Shown: positions 1 through 10,705 of the stretch, in pieces
Numbering within the stretch: position 1 is the stretch's first letter
Layout of the letters: every line of letters starts with the position of its first letter
DNA from: Posidonia oceanica
Lineage: Eukaryota; Streptophyta; Magnoliopsida; Alismatales; Posidoniaceae
Reading direction: 5' to 3'
Assembly: GCA_037176725.1 (NCBI GenBank)
Contig: JAZBRS010000029.1
Location: 127,939,001 to 128,003,000 of the forward strand
DNA length: 64,000 nucleotides
Translations under genes and position numbers: made by a program
The notes under the pieces: model-generated
Database searches by the model: none
Seen by the model: only the letters and a program-made list of their open reading frames with translations
What the model was told of the DNA's origin: nothing

Positions 1-28
1 ACAACATAAACCATCTGGCTAGGAACCA

Positions 29-1365
29 TCACAGAAGCTTTTTCAGACGAATGGATGGACTTCCCCATCTATCTAAGTTGCAAATTCCACGTAACTTAGT
101 AGGCATCTCACTAAAAGAATGAAAAATGGAATCTTTTCTAGTAAGGCTTCCTTGCTTTGCTAAGAAATCCACAGTAGCATTACTTTCATGATAACAATGT
201 GAAAAAACAACAGAATAGAAGGACGAATGCTTTTGGATCATCCTGCATCGTTTACTGCATTTCCATTGAGTAGTCATCTCTCCCTTTAGCATACGAACCA
301 CATTCAAAGAATCAGACTCAACAACAGCCAAAGTGACATTCGACGCTTCACAAATCTGAAGAAGATCCCATATAGCCCGCATCTCAGCCACATTGTTAGT
401 CTCAGAACCATAGTAACTGGAAAAGGCCAAGATGACATGACCCTCAGAAGACCGAACAATCCCACCTCCACTAGACGAGTTAGGCATACTGGAACCATCC
501 ACATTAGCTTTCAACCCTCCTCTAAAAGGAAGCCATGTTATAGTCATATACCAAGTATCGAAAACCACTGGGACATTGAACCCTCTAGCATTAAGATCAC
601 GAGCCATCCCTCCTTGAGCATAATATTTTTTTGCATCCAACATAACATTGCAATCAGATATGATAAGGGAAGAAACCTGAGACCAAGATTTAGAATAGTT
701 GGAAAATCTCCTAGCGCAACATTCCCTCCAAATGTGCCAACAAATGAAGCCCGGAATAACCCCAATCAAAGCCTTTCTATAAGAAAAAGAACTAGCAGTT
801 TGAACCCAAGCCTGAATAGTATCAAACACGCAATGTAAAATAGGCCTCTGAAGAAGGTTACCAAAGAAATTCCACAAATGCTGAGCTAACTCCCCTTCTA
901 GAAAAAGGTGATTCAGAGTTTCACACTGAGGAAAAACACAACAGTTGCATTTAGAGGCAAAAGGAATATTAAGCACTTTGATATTCTCATCCACTACCAC
1001 TCCATTCCAACCCATTCTCCACAACAACATGGATATCTTAGATGGAAAACTAGAAGACCATAGCCATTTGTATATGCTAGACCGAGAGTGATTCATATTC
1101 AATACCTTCCAAGTGCTTTTAATGGAGAAGGCACCATCCCCTGTAGGTAACCAAGCAAGTCTGTCTTCCACCCCATTAGGATCAACTTGAAGGCACTGAA
1201 GCGCCTCCCACATCTCACGTGAAGAAGATGAATGATTGACGTGTTCAACAAATAAATCCATGTGGTGGAAGGCATCACAAATAGATAAAGCACGATCAGC
1301 ACAAGAATTAATGTTAAGCTTATCAATAATAATGCCACCTATCCACCATTTATCACTCCTACAGG
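29..1365 (-). pseudogene. LINE (L1-type) ORF2 C-terminal fragment: zinc-binding RT tail plus RNase H
   Basis: The minus strand is open for about 445 codons and resembles the C-terminal third of plant non-LTR retrotransposon ORF2. A zf-RVT-like zinc region comes first (motifs WLWSSSFPSKISMLLWRM, then CNCCVFPQCETLNHLF), about residues 105-190. An RNase H fold follows at about residues 290-415: VDGSS, then NNVAEMRA, then VESDSLNV, then ATVDFLAKQGS, giving the Asp-Glu-Asp-Asp set. The reverse transcriptase itself is missing, so the copy is 5'-truncated. I end it at 1365 because sequence to the right is copia; the codons read through from 1402 are antisense copia. The stop is at 29-31 and the 3' end lies off the window. 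A stand-alone RNase H/zf-RVT host protein is possible but less likely. Confidence 0.8.
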
Positions 1366-1454
1366 GAGGCTGAATACATTGCAACAGGATGTTAAGAAAC
1401 AAAATAGTGTGGCCCTATCAACCATTGAGGCTGAATACATTGCAACAGGATGTT
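1366..1454. repeat. 28-bp direct repeat at the LINE/copia junction
   Basis: The same 28 bases, starting GAGGCTGAATACATT, occur at 1366-1393 and 1427-1454. The second copy is in its natural place in the copia RNase H reading frame. The first abuts the LINE 5' end and is followed by the bases that normally precede the second copy. It looks like a truncated 61-bp local duplication or filler made when the LINE inserted. Confidence 0.8.
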
Positions 1455-1765
1455 GTTGTGCACACGTATTGTGGATGAGGCAAACTCTGAAAGATTTTGA
1501 TTTATCATTCAACACAACATCTATCCTATGTGATAGCACAAGTGCAATAAACTTATCCAAAAACCCAGTACATAACTCTAGGACCAAACATATTGAAGTA
1601 AGACATCACTTTCTAAGAGATCATGTATCTAAAAATGATATAAAATTAGAATTTATTTCTACAAAAAATCAATTAGCCGACATATTCACAAAACCCTTGG
1701 ATGAACAACAATTCATTAAAATTAGAAGAAATTTAGGCATTTGTACAATGAATGATATAGTTTAA
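1394..1765 (+). pseudogene. pol: Copia-1 pol C-terminus: Ty1/copia RNase H
   Basis: This is the end of a Ty1/copia polyprotein. The translation starts KKQNSVALSTIEAEYIATG, the signature of the copia RNase H, and continues with SILCDSTSAINLSKNP, HIEVRHHFLRD and QLADIFTKPLD, which mark the family C-terminus, before a stop at 1763-1765. Gag, protease, integrase and RT are absent to the left, where the LINE fragment lies. The envelope-like ORF that follows points to the SIRE lineage. With no RT it cannot be active. Confidence 0.88.
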
Positions 1766-2202
1766 AATTATTGAATATATATGTGTGCTCTGGTTTAGCA
1801 AACCGAAATTCTTCGATCTACCGAACTCCTTTGTCAAATTTCTGTCCATAGATAATTTGGTCTGTTGAAATTCTTCGGCCTATCGAGTGCACTCTCGGAC
1901 AGAAGGTATCTTCGGCCTACCGATTTTGTCCGGTCGACCAAACATACTCTCAGTTGTGTACCCTAGTTTCGAGCAAAACGGCATACCGTTCTTTTACGGT
2001 ATGCCGATTTTGTTTCATTGGGTCAAATAAACCCGTTTTAAGCCCTAGGTTTTCAATGAAAAACTCATTTCTCATTCAACATTCTCTCCACTGCTGACGA
2101 CTCCCTCTCCTGTGTCATCTCTCTTCCTCCTCAAACCCTAAGATTTTCACTTCCTCCTCTTGAAATCCCATCCTTTCCTCATTCTCCACCTCATTTCCAA
2201 AA
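1766..2202 (+). other. Copia-1 spacer between pol and the envelope-like ORF, with CCGA/TCGG words
   Basis: Noncoding. From about 1795 to 2010 it repeats short words such as AACCGAA, CTACCGAAC, TTCGGCCTA and CGGTCGACC, which recur after the envelope-like ORF and in the copia-2 LTR. A pyrimidine-rich stretch (about 2075-2200) leads into the next ORF. Confidence 0.6.
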
Positions 2203-3383
2203 ATGCCACCCAAAAAGATGCATGCCACGAGGCCAAAGAGGAAGCAAGCTCCAGACACCTCCTCCTCCTCTGACGAGCGCACCCACAGTGATAGATACTT
2301 CCATTTCATAGACGATGCAGCCATGAAAGCTCACAAAGAGAGATTCGTAAATCGTGAAGTACTCACTGGAAGAAAGGTAGTCTTCCATGATCTTGGAGCC
2401 ATTGGATCTTTCTTTCAAAAACAAATGCTTGTTCCTTATCTATCTTCAATTGGTGACACAAAGTACTATCCTCACTTAGTCTCCAAATTTTATGCCAATT
2501 TAATTATTTCCCAATACATTTGTGAATCTAATCTGTTAGGTATAGAACTACCCTTTAATGAAACCCTATTTGGACAATTGTTGAAAATACCATCCACAGG
2601 GTTAGATATAACATTGACCTTTGAGGAACTAGGTTGCTCATATCAAGAAATAAACAAAACCATTTCCTCCAATAAAAGAAGCTCTTTTAAGCCAAATCAG
2701 TTAAACCAATTAACAAAACAATCTAGCATCATAGCCTATATTGTAGCGGCCAATATCATACAAAAGAAAGGCCACAATGATGAGCTTAGCGAACTAAAGT
2801 TGTCTATGCCATTACCAAGAAAATTCCAATAAACTGGTCTAGAGTCATGATCCATTGTATGGAACGTGTAAAGACCAAACTATTCTATGGACCTTCACTA
2901 ACCTACCTTTTTGAGAACTACAATGTCCCATTAGCTAATGAACCCTCACTCCCTGTTAAGTCCAAACACTTAGACAGTGTCGCCATTGATAAGATGGAAA
3001 AAGCTTTGGAAAGAGCAAAAAGTCTGAAAAACATCAAGACCTCCAAGGCATCAACTTCTGAGGTTCAAGAGAAGGATAAAGAAAGTTCAGAAGAAGAAGA
3101 CGAGGATCAAGTCAATAAGGGAGCAATTGAAGAATTGAGAAATCAAATCTCCAATATTTGTTTACGAGAAGAAGAGTTACATAAACAGTCGTATGAATGG
3201 AGAAATGAATTCATAGAAAATCTAAACTCCCTCTCCACTCGTTTTGACTCATATATTGCTCATTCGGACCAACAAATGAAATACCACTCAGATCAAATCA
3301 CACAGATCGGAAAAAAGATGGATTCCTACCATTCTGAGATAATGAAATATCTACACAGATATCCATCACCTCCACCTCCATAG
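2203..3383 (+). pseudogene. Envelope-like / putative plant transposon protein of a SIRE-type copia, one frameshift
   Basis: An extra ORF lies 3' of copia pol, where SIRE-lineage elements carry their envelope-like gene. The first 209 codons (2203-2832) start with a basic, Ser-rich segment and continue with a region resembling the putative plant transposon protein domain (RYFHFIDDAAMKAHKERF, then NREVLTGRKVVFHDLG). The frame then breaks: the protein continues one frame over from about 2815 through 2847-3383. That part has an acidic, Lys/Glu-rich helical stretch, probably a coiled coil, and ends in a run of prolines. One lost base near 2815-2823 explains the break. I see no clear signal peptide or fusion peptide, so the envelope name rests on position and family. 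Role unknown; an Athila-type ORF is an alternative. Confidence 0.6.
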
Positions 3384-4235
3384 TCTTGTGATTATGAGTC
3401 ATGTTTGTATGTTTATGAAAACATTATGTTTAAATGAATGTTTTGCTTATGTATTTGACTTTGTGATGATTATGTATGAATTTTATGATTATCTACGAAA
3501 TTATATGATTGAAAATGGTTATGAATGATTATGCAAATATATGATAATTGTTTCTGACATTTGTGAGCCTAAATGTAACAAATAAAAATGCTCTGGTTCG
3601 GTCTACCATTTCTGTTCGGTATGCCTAAAGTTCTGGCTTTTTATTGTTGATTTTTTAACTTAAGTATCACATTCAATTATCTTGTACAAATATCAAGGAA
3701 TACTATATCTTGTATACATATGCTAAATAAACATTTTCTGGAAATATACATCCCCATTTCGATTTAAACACTTATATCTTCGTTTGGGTATGTGGTTTGT
3801 GTTGTTTGGTTGGCCATGTAGGGACCAGTGGCTATTCCCATTTTGGGCAATTTTTGGGTCTAAGCCCTCTGTTCCTCTGTGTTTGACAGGTTCAGTATGC
3901 TGATTTGTTTCAGTATGTTGATTTGTTTCGGTATGCCGATTTTGCTTTTGACTTCTCCCTTGAACCCAGAAATCGGTATGTTGAAATGTTTCGGTTTGCC
4001 GATGGTACACTTGTGTATGGCCTCAAGGCACTGGTTCGGTCGACTGACCCATTTCGGTGTGTCGGACCAGGGCCCAGGTTTGGTCGACCGAACCCACCTT
4101 GGTCTGCCGAATCAGACCCTGGATGTGAGTTTAGGTTAATGGTCCGGTCGATCGATTCAGATCGGTTTGCCGAACCAGACCCTGTCTCTATTCCTTGGGT
4201 GTTTTAGGTTTGGTTGGGTAAGTTAGGATTTGTTA
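3384..4235 (+). other. Copia-1 3' noncoding region with palindromic TCGG/CCGA words; no 3' LTR end resolved
   Basis: AT-rich to about 3590, then repeated words of the form CGGTATGCCGATTT, GGTTCGGTCGAC, TGGTCGACCGAACC and CGGTTTGCCGAACC up to about 4190. No clean TG..CA LTR border or target duplication is visible. Homology to LARD LTRs begins between about 4210 and 4270, so the border between the two elements is approximate. Confidence 0.5.
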
Positions 4236-5466
4236 ATTAGTGTATTAATCTTGTAGGTAATAATGGTATAATAATGATTAGGAGAATCATTAGATTGATT
4301 CTAAGGAATGCCTAAAATGAATTAGCAAGATTCCACTTAGACTATAGTTAGAATAAAAGACTAAAGAACTTCGAGATACTAAGTTCTCCCTTAAATGGTT
4401 TTGTTGGACATTAGGGATCATGATTAACTCTTAGGACTAGATCTTGGTCTAGTTTTGGTGTGGTGTACTAAATAAGGAATTCAGTGGCACTGTTTGGGTG
4501 TTTGACACTAGGCTGGCTGTGTCTTCTGGAAGACACAGGCCAGTAGGCATCTTACACTTTGGCACCAGGACTTAGTGTTCTGGGTGCGGTTTGTGCGGGT
4601 CTTCGGTCTTGTAAGTACATTGGGACTTCGGGACCGATGCCTTGTTTTCTGGGTGGTGTCTTCTGGGTAAATCTTATGCCCAAAAGGTGCCCTCGTTTCC
4701 CTGTTTTGTTGTGTGTATTTTTTGGCCTGACAGAGGAGCTGTCGAGGCAGTGTTTTTGAGCTGTGGTTTCGGTTCGTGGTTTTCGTGCTGCGTTTGGTAC
4801 AATGATTTGTGGTGTTTTTTGAGATGTCATTTAAGTGATTTAAAAATCGTTTTCGGTAAGATATTTTGGAAAGAAAATGCATCAGTTTGCAAAGGTTTTT
4901 GGAAAGAGTTTTCCAATGTGTTCTGCTTTGTGGCAGACCAAGAAACTAGAGGGTCGTGTTGTCAGGACCAAGGGATGTGGCCGCATTCTTGGTTGGTCGA
5001 GCATGTTTCCTGGGTTGAGGTCCTGAGACCAAGAGGCTGAGGCAAGCGTTTGTCGGATCTTGGAGGTATGATACTCCTGGACTGTTGTCCCGAGGCTGAA
5101 GCTGAGGTCCGCGGGTCGAGGTGCCATCCAGGTAGGTGTTAGTCTCGGGTGTCGAAGACCTAGGGTACTGTTCGTACCTTGTGATATCGTGGCAACCGAC
5201 ACAAGAGGTATGATACTCTTGCATAGCTGGGCGTGATACCCTAGTTGTTACGGGTACCGTGACTAGTAGGTGTTGACAGAGCCTCGGGGGAGGTGCCTCC
5301 AGGAGGTTCGAGCACTGAGTTAGGGCACCGGGAGGGCGTACCCTATGGTTTGTCCTTAGAGAGAGGACAGCTCGCTTAGGTGTAGGGTGAGCAAGCTTTC
5401 CTGGTGTGTGGTTAGCCTTTGGAGGGTCCTTTAGGTGTAGAGGGACACCAGGACAGGCAGACTCCT
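4236..5466 (+). repeat. LARD-A 5' LTR, first surviving part
   Basis: Homologous to LARD-B LTR positions from about 6600 on, for example the blocks around CCTAAAATGAATTAGCAAGA and GGTATGATACTCC, but more diverged. Left border approximate. It ends at the CTCCT target site (5462-5466) of LARD-B. Open frames here are noncoding LTR. Confidence 0.75.
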
Positions 5467-5664
5467 TGTAATATCCAGGGTTTTTGGGAGTTTTTGGGAT
5501 GTTTGCAGTTTGTTGGAAGAAGGAGGGGTTTTGTGCAATTTTCGCGTAAAAAGTTTATTAAAGAATGAGGAATTGCCACAGCCATGCACCACCATTCTTC
5601 TTTCGCATTTTTAGGCGGCTATCGGACGACTGAGGAGGAATGGCGGCAGAGTTGGCTTCTTCCT

Positions 5665-5760
<96 letters not shown>

Positions 5761-8471
5761 CATTCCTTCCTCCTTCTTCACCCACTGAGAGAGAGAGAGA
5801 GAGAGGTGAGAATTGAGTTTGTTGATCGAGCACCGGTGAAGTGGTCTCGAGCTCGAGTGGTCTCCGACCTTCTTCCAGTGGTCGAGCAAGCTTGGGGAAT
5901 GGTCGTGAGGAGTTTGGATCGGAGGTGATCGCCGGAGACGCGAGTTGGGTCGCCGACGATGGTGAGAAGCCCTGTGTGTGTCGTTTGAGGTACACACCCC
6001 CTTCCTAGCTTTCAATTATGCTTGGAAATGATGCAAATGTGTAGTTTGGTATGTTGTGGATGCATGGTACATATTTCATGATTTTAGGGGATTTAATGTG
6101 GATTTTATGGAATTTTTGGGGTGACGGATTACTGTTTCGAGATTTTTGGTTGAATGACCTCTTGTGCTTTGGATTTTGATAACTTGGTCTACAGTTATCA
6201 GAATGTTGTGATTTTTATTCCATATGGTAGAAGACTTGGAGATCTACGTTTTGGATATTTTTGTGGAATTTGTAGGTGTGTGTGCTGAGACCGGTTCAAG
6301 TTCCCAAATCGGGTAATTTTTTGGGTTCCTGCGGTCTGCCTGATATTCTGTAATTTTTTATTGATCCCGCATTGTGGTACCGCGTAATGGTCCCGCATTT
6401 TTTCCTGGGAGTTTTTGGCACCTCCTGGGCGCTAGTGGGCACCTCTGGGGCGCCCATTCCTCCTGGTTTGGCCTGGTTTTGGGCCAGGCCAGATCCTGTA
6501 TGTTGTTCCTATATTAATTGATGCTTAAAATATGAGTTTGGGTTTTATGGAGAGTTTTGTTGAATTAAATAAATCTTGTTCTTTAAGAGATGGTTATTTT
6601 ATAAAATACATTAGGGCAAGATGAGGATTAAGCCAATCATTAGAGATGAGTTAGGGATTGTTTAAAATGAATTTGCAAGACCCCACTTGAGCTAGGGTTG
6701 GAAATTAAAAGACTAAATAACCTAGAAATGCTAAGGTTTTCCCTAATTTGGTTTAGATGAACATTAGGGAACATGATAACCTTAGAGTTAGATCTTGGTA
6801 CCAGAACTTGGTGTTTTGGGTGCCGTTGGTGTGGGTGTTTGGTCTCGTAAGCACCTTGGAACTTCGAGACCAGTGCTTTGCTTGTGTGTGGTGCCAGGTG
6901 GGTAAACGTTATACCCAGAAGGTGCCTTTGTTTCTCTTTTGTGTGGTATTTTGTAATGTGGTTCTGGGTTCGACAGTGGAGCTATCGAGGCTGTGTTCTG
7001 AGCTGTGCTTTCAGCTTGTGGTTTGTGCTATGCTTGGTGCCAGGTTTTGAGGTATTTTGAGTTGTCTTTTAAGGATTTCAAAATGGTTTTCGAAAAGAGT
7101 TTTGAAAAGAAAATGCATTGGTTTGGCAAAGGTTTTTGAAAGAGTTTTCCAGTATTTTCTGTGTGTGGCAGACCAAAATACTGGAGGGGCATGTCGACAG
7201 GATCAGGGGATGTGACGACATTCCTAGTTGGTCGGGCGCGTTGCCTAGGTTGAGGTCCGGAGACCAAGAGGCTGAGGTAAGTGTTCGTCGGATCTTGGAG
7301 GTATGATACTCCTTGATTGTCGTTCACGAGGCTGAGGATGAGGTCCGCGGGTTGGGGCTACCGACTGGACTTGGAGGTATGACACTCCACTTGTTCCGAG
7401 TGCCGAGGACCTAGGGTACTGACTGTACATAGTGTATCGTGGCAGCGAACACAGGGGGTATGAGACCTCTGAGTAGCTGGACGTGATACCCTAGTTAATA
7501 CGGGTATCGAGACTACTTGGTGTGGACTGAGCCTGGGGGTGAGGAGCCCCAGGGGTTTGGAGCACTGAGTTAGGGTGCTTAGGCGTACCATGTGGTGTCC
7601 TACTGAGAGTCAGGACCTGTTGAGGCTTGTTGGCCGAGACGGTTCGCTCCTCCACAGGGTGGCCGACCGTAGCAGTGCAGGGACACCGTGGTAGCGCCTC
7701 GATGGACTGCTTGTGGCTGGGTGTCGTCGCTTGGGCCCGAGTGACGACCTTCTGTTTGTGTGTGTGTGGTTGTTTGTTGCTTGTGGTTGCGCCTGTGGGG
7801 CGTAGGTCTTGCTTTAGTGAGGCGCATTGGTTTGGCTGAGCAGTGTCTCAGCGCTGGCTTTGTGTTTTGGTGTTTGCTGTGTTGTGTGTGTGTGTTTTGA
7901 ATGCTATTGAGGGTATTCAGACATGTTGGTTGTCTAGTTCGCACCAAGAGTGTGATGGACCTGACCGTGGGTTTTTGAGGCTTGATTTGGCTAGTGTGGC
8001 CATTTCAAGTGTGCATATAGATTTTGAAAAGAGCATGCATATGGTTTTGAAATGAAAAGAGAAAAGATGATTTCAAAGGCATGTTTTCAGTGGTTTGCTT
8101 TGTGTGGGCAGTGATGTATGCCCTGCTGTGGCATCCAGGAGAGATGCCTGTGTTTGTCAGCTTGTGGCGTGGTTACGTCTGTTTCCTCGACGTTGTCTGT
8201 CGAGCTAGGGTATGTGCTGGGTGACCTATTGAGCGGTCACTCTCGTGTGCTTTGTTTCTGTTTTTGGCAGGTGCAGGGTAGGAGTTGGAGTTGCTAGTGC
8301 ATATAGGAAAGGAGTCACACTGCCACACATCAAGGGTTATGGGTAAGTGAGCTATTTATGTTATTTATTTCTGCTTTATAGTAATTGTGAGAATTTAGTT
8401 CCGTAGTTTATGAATGCTAGTAAAAAAAAATGGTAGCTAGGTTGAGAGGTAACGACATTGGGGTCATTACA
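5467..8471 (+). repeat. LARD-B 5' LTR
   Basis: 3005 bp, TG..CA ends. Longer than its partner mainly because of a larger CTT microsatellite. From about 5960 to 6680 it is nearly identical to the 3' LTR, but at about 6900-7950 it differs at roughly one base in ten. Contains GGTATGATACTCC-type words near 7290, 7373 and 7458. No genes. Confidence 0.93.
5655..5762 (+). repeat. (CTT)n/(TTC)n microsatellite in LARD-B 5' LTR
   Basis: About 105 bases of CTT repeats interrupted by CCT. The matching stretch of the 3' LTR (10891-10970) is shorter. The Arg/Lys-rich and Ser-rich open frames here are products of the repeat. Confidence 0.9.
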
Positions 8472-8474
8472 GAG

Positions 8475-8492
8475 TGGTATTAGAGCACTAAG
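8475..8492 (+). other. LARD-B primer binding site (initiator-Met tRNA type)
   Basis: TGGTATTAGAGCACTAAG begins three bases after the LTR end. It matches the usual plant TGGTATCAGAGC priming site except for C to T at the seventh base. Confidence 0.85.
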
Positions 8493-9559
8493 TTACCTAG
8501 GAGCACTAGCCTAGGGATGTCTGGTCAGTGACTCCGTAGATCTGCATTTCATGCATTCCTGCACAATGATTTTATTGATTTTCTTGCTTGCGGTGTTGAG
8601 GAGTGCCTTCTTCTCCGGCTCCAACATCGGAGAGGACGATTCGTGAAGTACCACGTGGAACCAGGGAGTGATGGTCTGCTCGTTTGTGGAAGTAGACACC
8701 AACTCCTCTTTGGAAGGTATCCAGTGGTTGGACCCTGAGATCGCCGTATGGTTAGAGTTGTTTTGTGGGAGTTGTTGGGAGCGCAAGGCAGTGTTCGCTC
8801 GAGTGGAGTGGTTCGCTTTAATTCTTCAACTCCGTGAAGCATGGTGTGTGGTGCGGTCCACTAGTATAGTGCGGATTAAGCACCGTGTTGCCCGTGGGTG
8901 TGGTGGCAGTTGTTTTCTGAGAAATACTCAGTGCTGGCATGCAGGGTAGGATACCCTGATGTGTTTGTGGCCAGATGAGTAGTCTTGCGTGGAGGTTTGC
9001 ACGTCTCTTGATGCATATGGATTTTGAGGTGTGGTGCCCTCATTCTTTAAGGGGGTTAGGCACCTCATGATAGCTGACCAGAGGGCGTTTCTGTTTTGCC
9101 ACCATCCCTTGTTGGGCAGTTGGGTGTTGTTGTGGAGGGAGAGATGCAGTAGGTGATTGTCTCTCGTGTGACCTCTACTTTTGTTGTTGCTTGTTGCTGT
9201 TTGTTTTGTTGTTGGTGCGGAGGATGTCTGAGGTTTCATCCTCCTGTGGTTGCACCTGGGTAAGCAGGAGGCTTCCCAGATGTGTGTGGTTGCAGTTGGG
9301 TGGTGTCGTATTGTAGTGGGGGGAAGGGGTGCAGTAGTTGTCTGCTCCTTGTGTGGCCCTCCACGAATGTGGGTTTTGTTTGTTTGGTTTGATTGTCTGT
9401 TGTGTCTTGTTGATCATCGTGTGTGTGGAGGATGTCTGCAGCTCCGTCCTCCAGTTGTTGTTGTTTCTGGATGAAGCGTGAGGCTTCCCAGATGTCTATG
9501 GTGTTTCTAGGTGAAGCGTGAGGATTCCCAGATGTCTGTTGGTTTTCTGGGTGAAGCGT

Positions 9560-9775
9560 GAGGCTTCCCAGAAGTTGGTTGCTGTCTCTGGGTGACTGTG
9601 TGGGTCCCCAGATGTCTGTTGGTTGTCTCTGGGTGACTGTGTGGGTCCCCAGCTATTTGTTGGTTCTCTCTGGGTGACTGTGTGGGTCCCCAGATGTCTG
9701 TTGGTTGTCTCTGGGTGACTGTGTGGGTCCCCAGATGTCTGTTGGTTGTCTTTGGGTGACTGTGTGGGTCCCCAG
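9560..9775 (+). repeat. 41-bp tandem repeat with hairpin core
   Basis: The word GGGTCCCCAG recurs at 9602, 9643, 9684, 9725 and 9766, an exact 41-bp period. Each unit pairs TCTGGG with CCCAGA, giving a small hairpin. Degenerate copies extend on both sides (about 9430-9900). LARD-A has only two or three related units near 41705-41795. Confidence 0.9.
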
Positions 9776-10690
9776 ATGTGTGGTGTTGTTTCTGGACAAC
9801 TCGGTGAGTTCCCAGATGTTGGGTGTCGCTTCTGGGTGGCTCAGTGAGTCCCCATATGGGTGATGTTGGTTCCAAGTGGCTCTGATGGGTCCCCAGATGT
9901 GTGTGGTTGTTCCAGATACTTTGTTCGAGGACCGAGTTATCTCGGAGGGGTTGCGTGTGTGAGTCGTGTGTCGGTGCTGCGCAGTTGTGTCGTGCACTCT
10001 GTTTGTGGTTTGGCCATGGTGTAGCATGGCTTTGTGTGTTGTTCGTTATGTGTTGTTTGATGTGTGCTGTTTGGGGTATCCTGTTTCGATGCGCAGTTGT
10101 TTTTGGTTGTCGGTGGTTCGAATAGCTGAGTGTTGTTCGAGCTGTGGAGATTCTTTCTCCCGTATTTTCTTGGGGTATCCTGTTGGGATTGCCTAGTTGG
10201 TTTTCTTGTTTGGTGTTGGATCGAATGGTGTGATGCAGTTCGATCTGTGGAGATCTTCTTCTTTTTGGTCTCCTTGGGTTGTTGTTGACCAGGTGGTGCA
10301 TCAGAGTAGTGCGGTGGATGCTGGTGGAAGCTGGTGGAAGCTGGTGGAAGCTGGTTGTACCTGGTCATTCCTATGCTTTGCGTGTTTGCCAGAGAGGCTG
10401 AGGAGGTTCTGGGACTCTAGGAGACACTGCTTTGGAGTTTGTGAGTGGAGATTTTGTGTCCTGAAGGGACATTCATTCAGGATTTTGGTGGCTTTTGGAC
10501 TCGAAGAGGGCTGAGTCCTTGGTGTTGTTCTAGTTTTTGGTGGGATGAGATGGCTGAGAGGCATAGATTTCTTCTACCAATCCCAAGCTTTGGGTGGCAC
10601 CATTGTTTTGTTGGCCTGGATCTGTGGATTTGGCATCCTAATTTGGTACCCTTAGTCTTTCGCCTTGAGGATTTCGATGGCAAAATTTCT

Positions 10691-10705
10691 TTAAGGGGGT
10701 TAGGA
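10691..10705 (+). other. LARD-B polypurine tract
   Basis: TTAAGGGGGTTAGGA directly precedes the 3' LTR TGTAATAT; LARD-A has the same tract at its 3' LTR. Confidence 0.85.

Larger units (their letters stand above)
8472..10705 (+). other. LARD-B internal region, noncoding
   Basis: 2234 bp between the LTRs. I find no retroviral protein motifs in any frame; the open frames are GT-rich or repeat-derived. It holds a 41-bp tandem repeat at about 9560-9775 with imperfect copies to 9900, and a short GCTGGTGGAA repeat near 10320-10355. The homologous LARD-A region is 40905-43220. Confidence 0.85.

Noticed and set aside
437..838. Plus-strand open frame opposite the LINE RNase H
   Set aside because: Antisense shadow of the LINE ORF.
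5558..6015. Lys/Arg-rich and Ser-rich open frames in the LARD-B LTR
   Set aside because: Translation of a CTT microsatellite.
9507..10301. 264-codon minus-strand frame with a HLGTHTVTQRQ repeat
   Set aside because: Produced by the 41-bp tandem repeat in a gene-free LARD interior.
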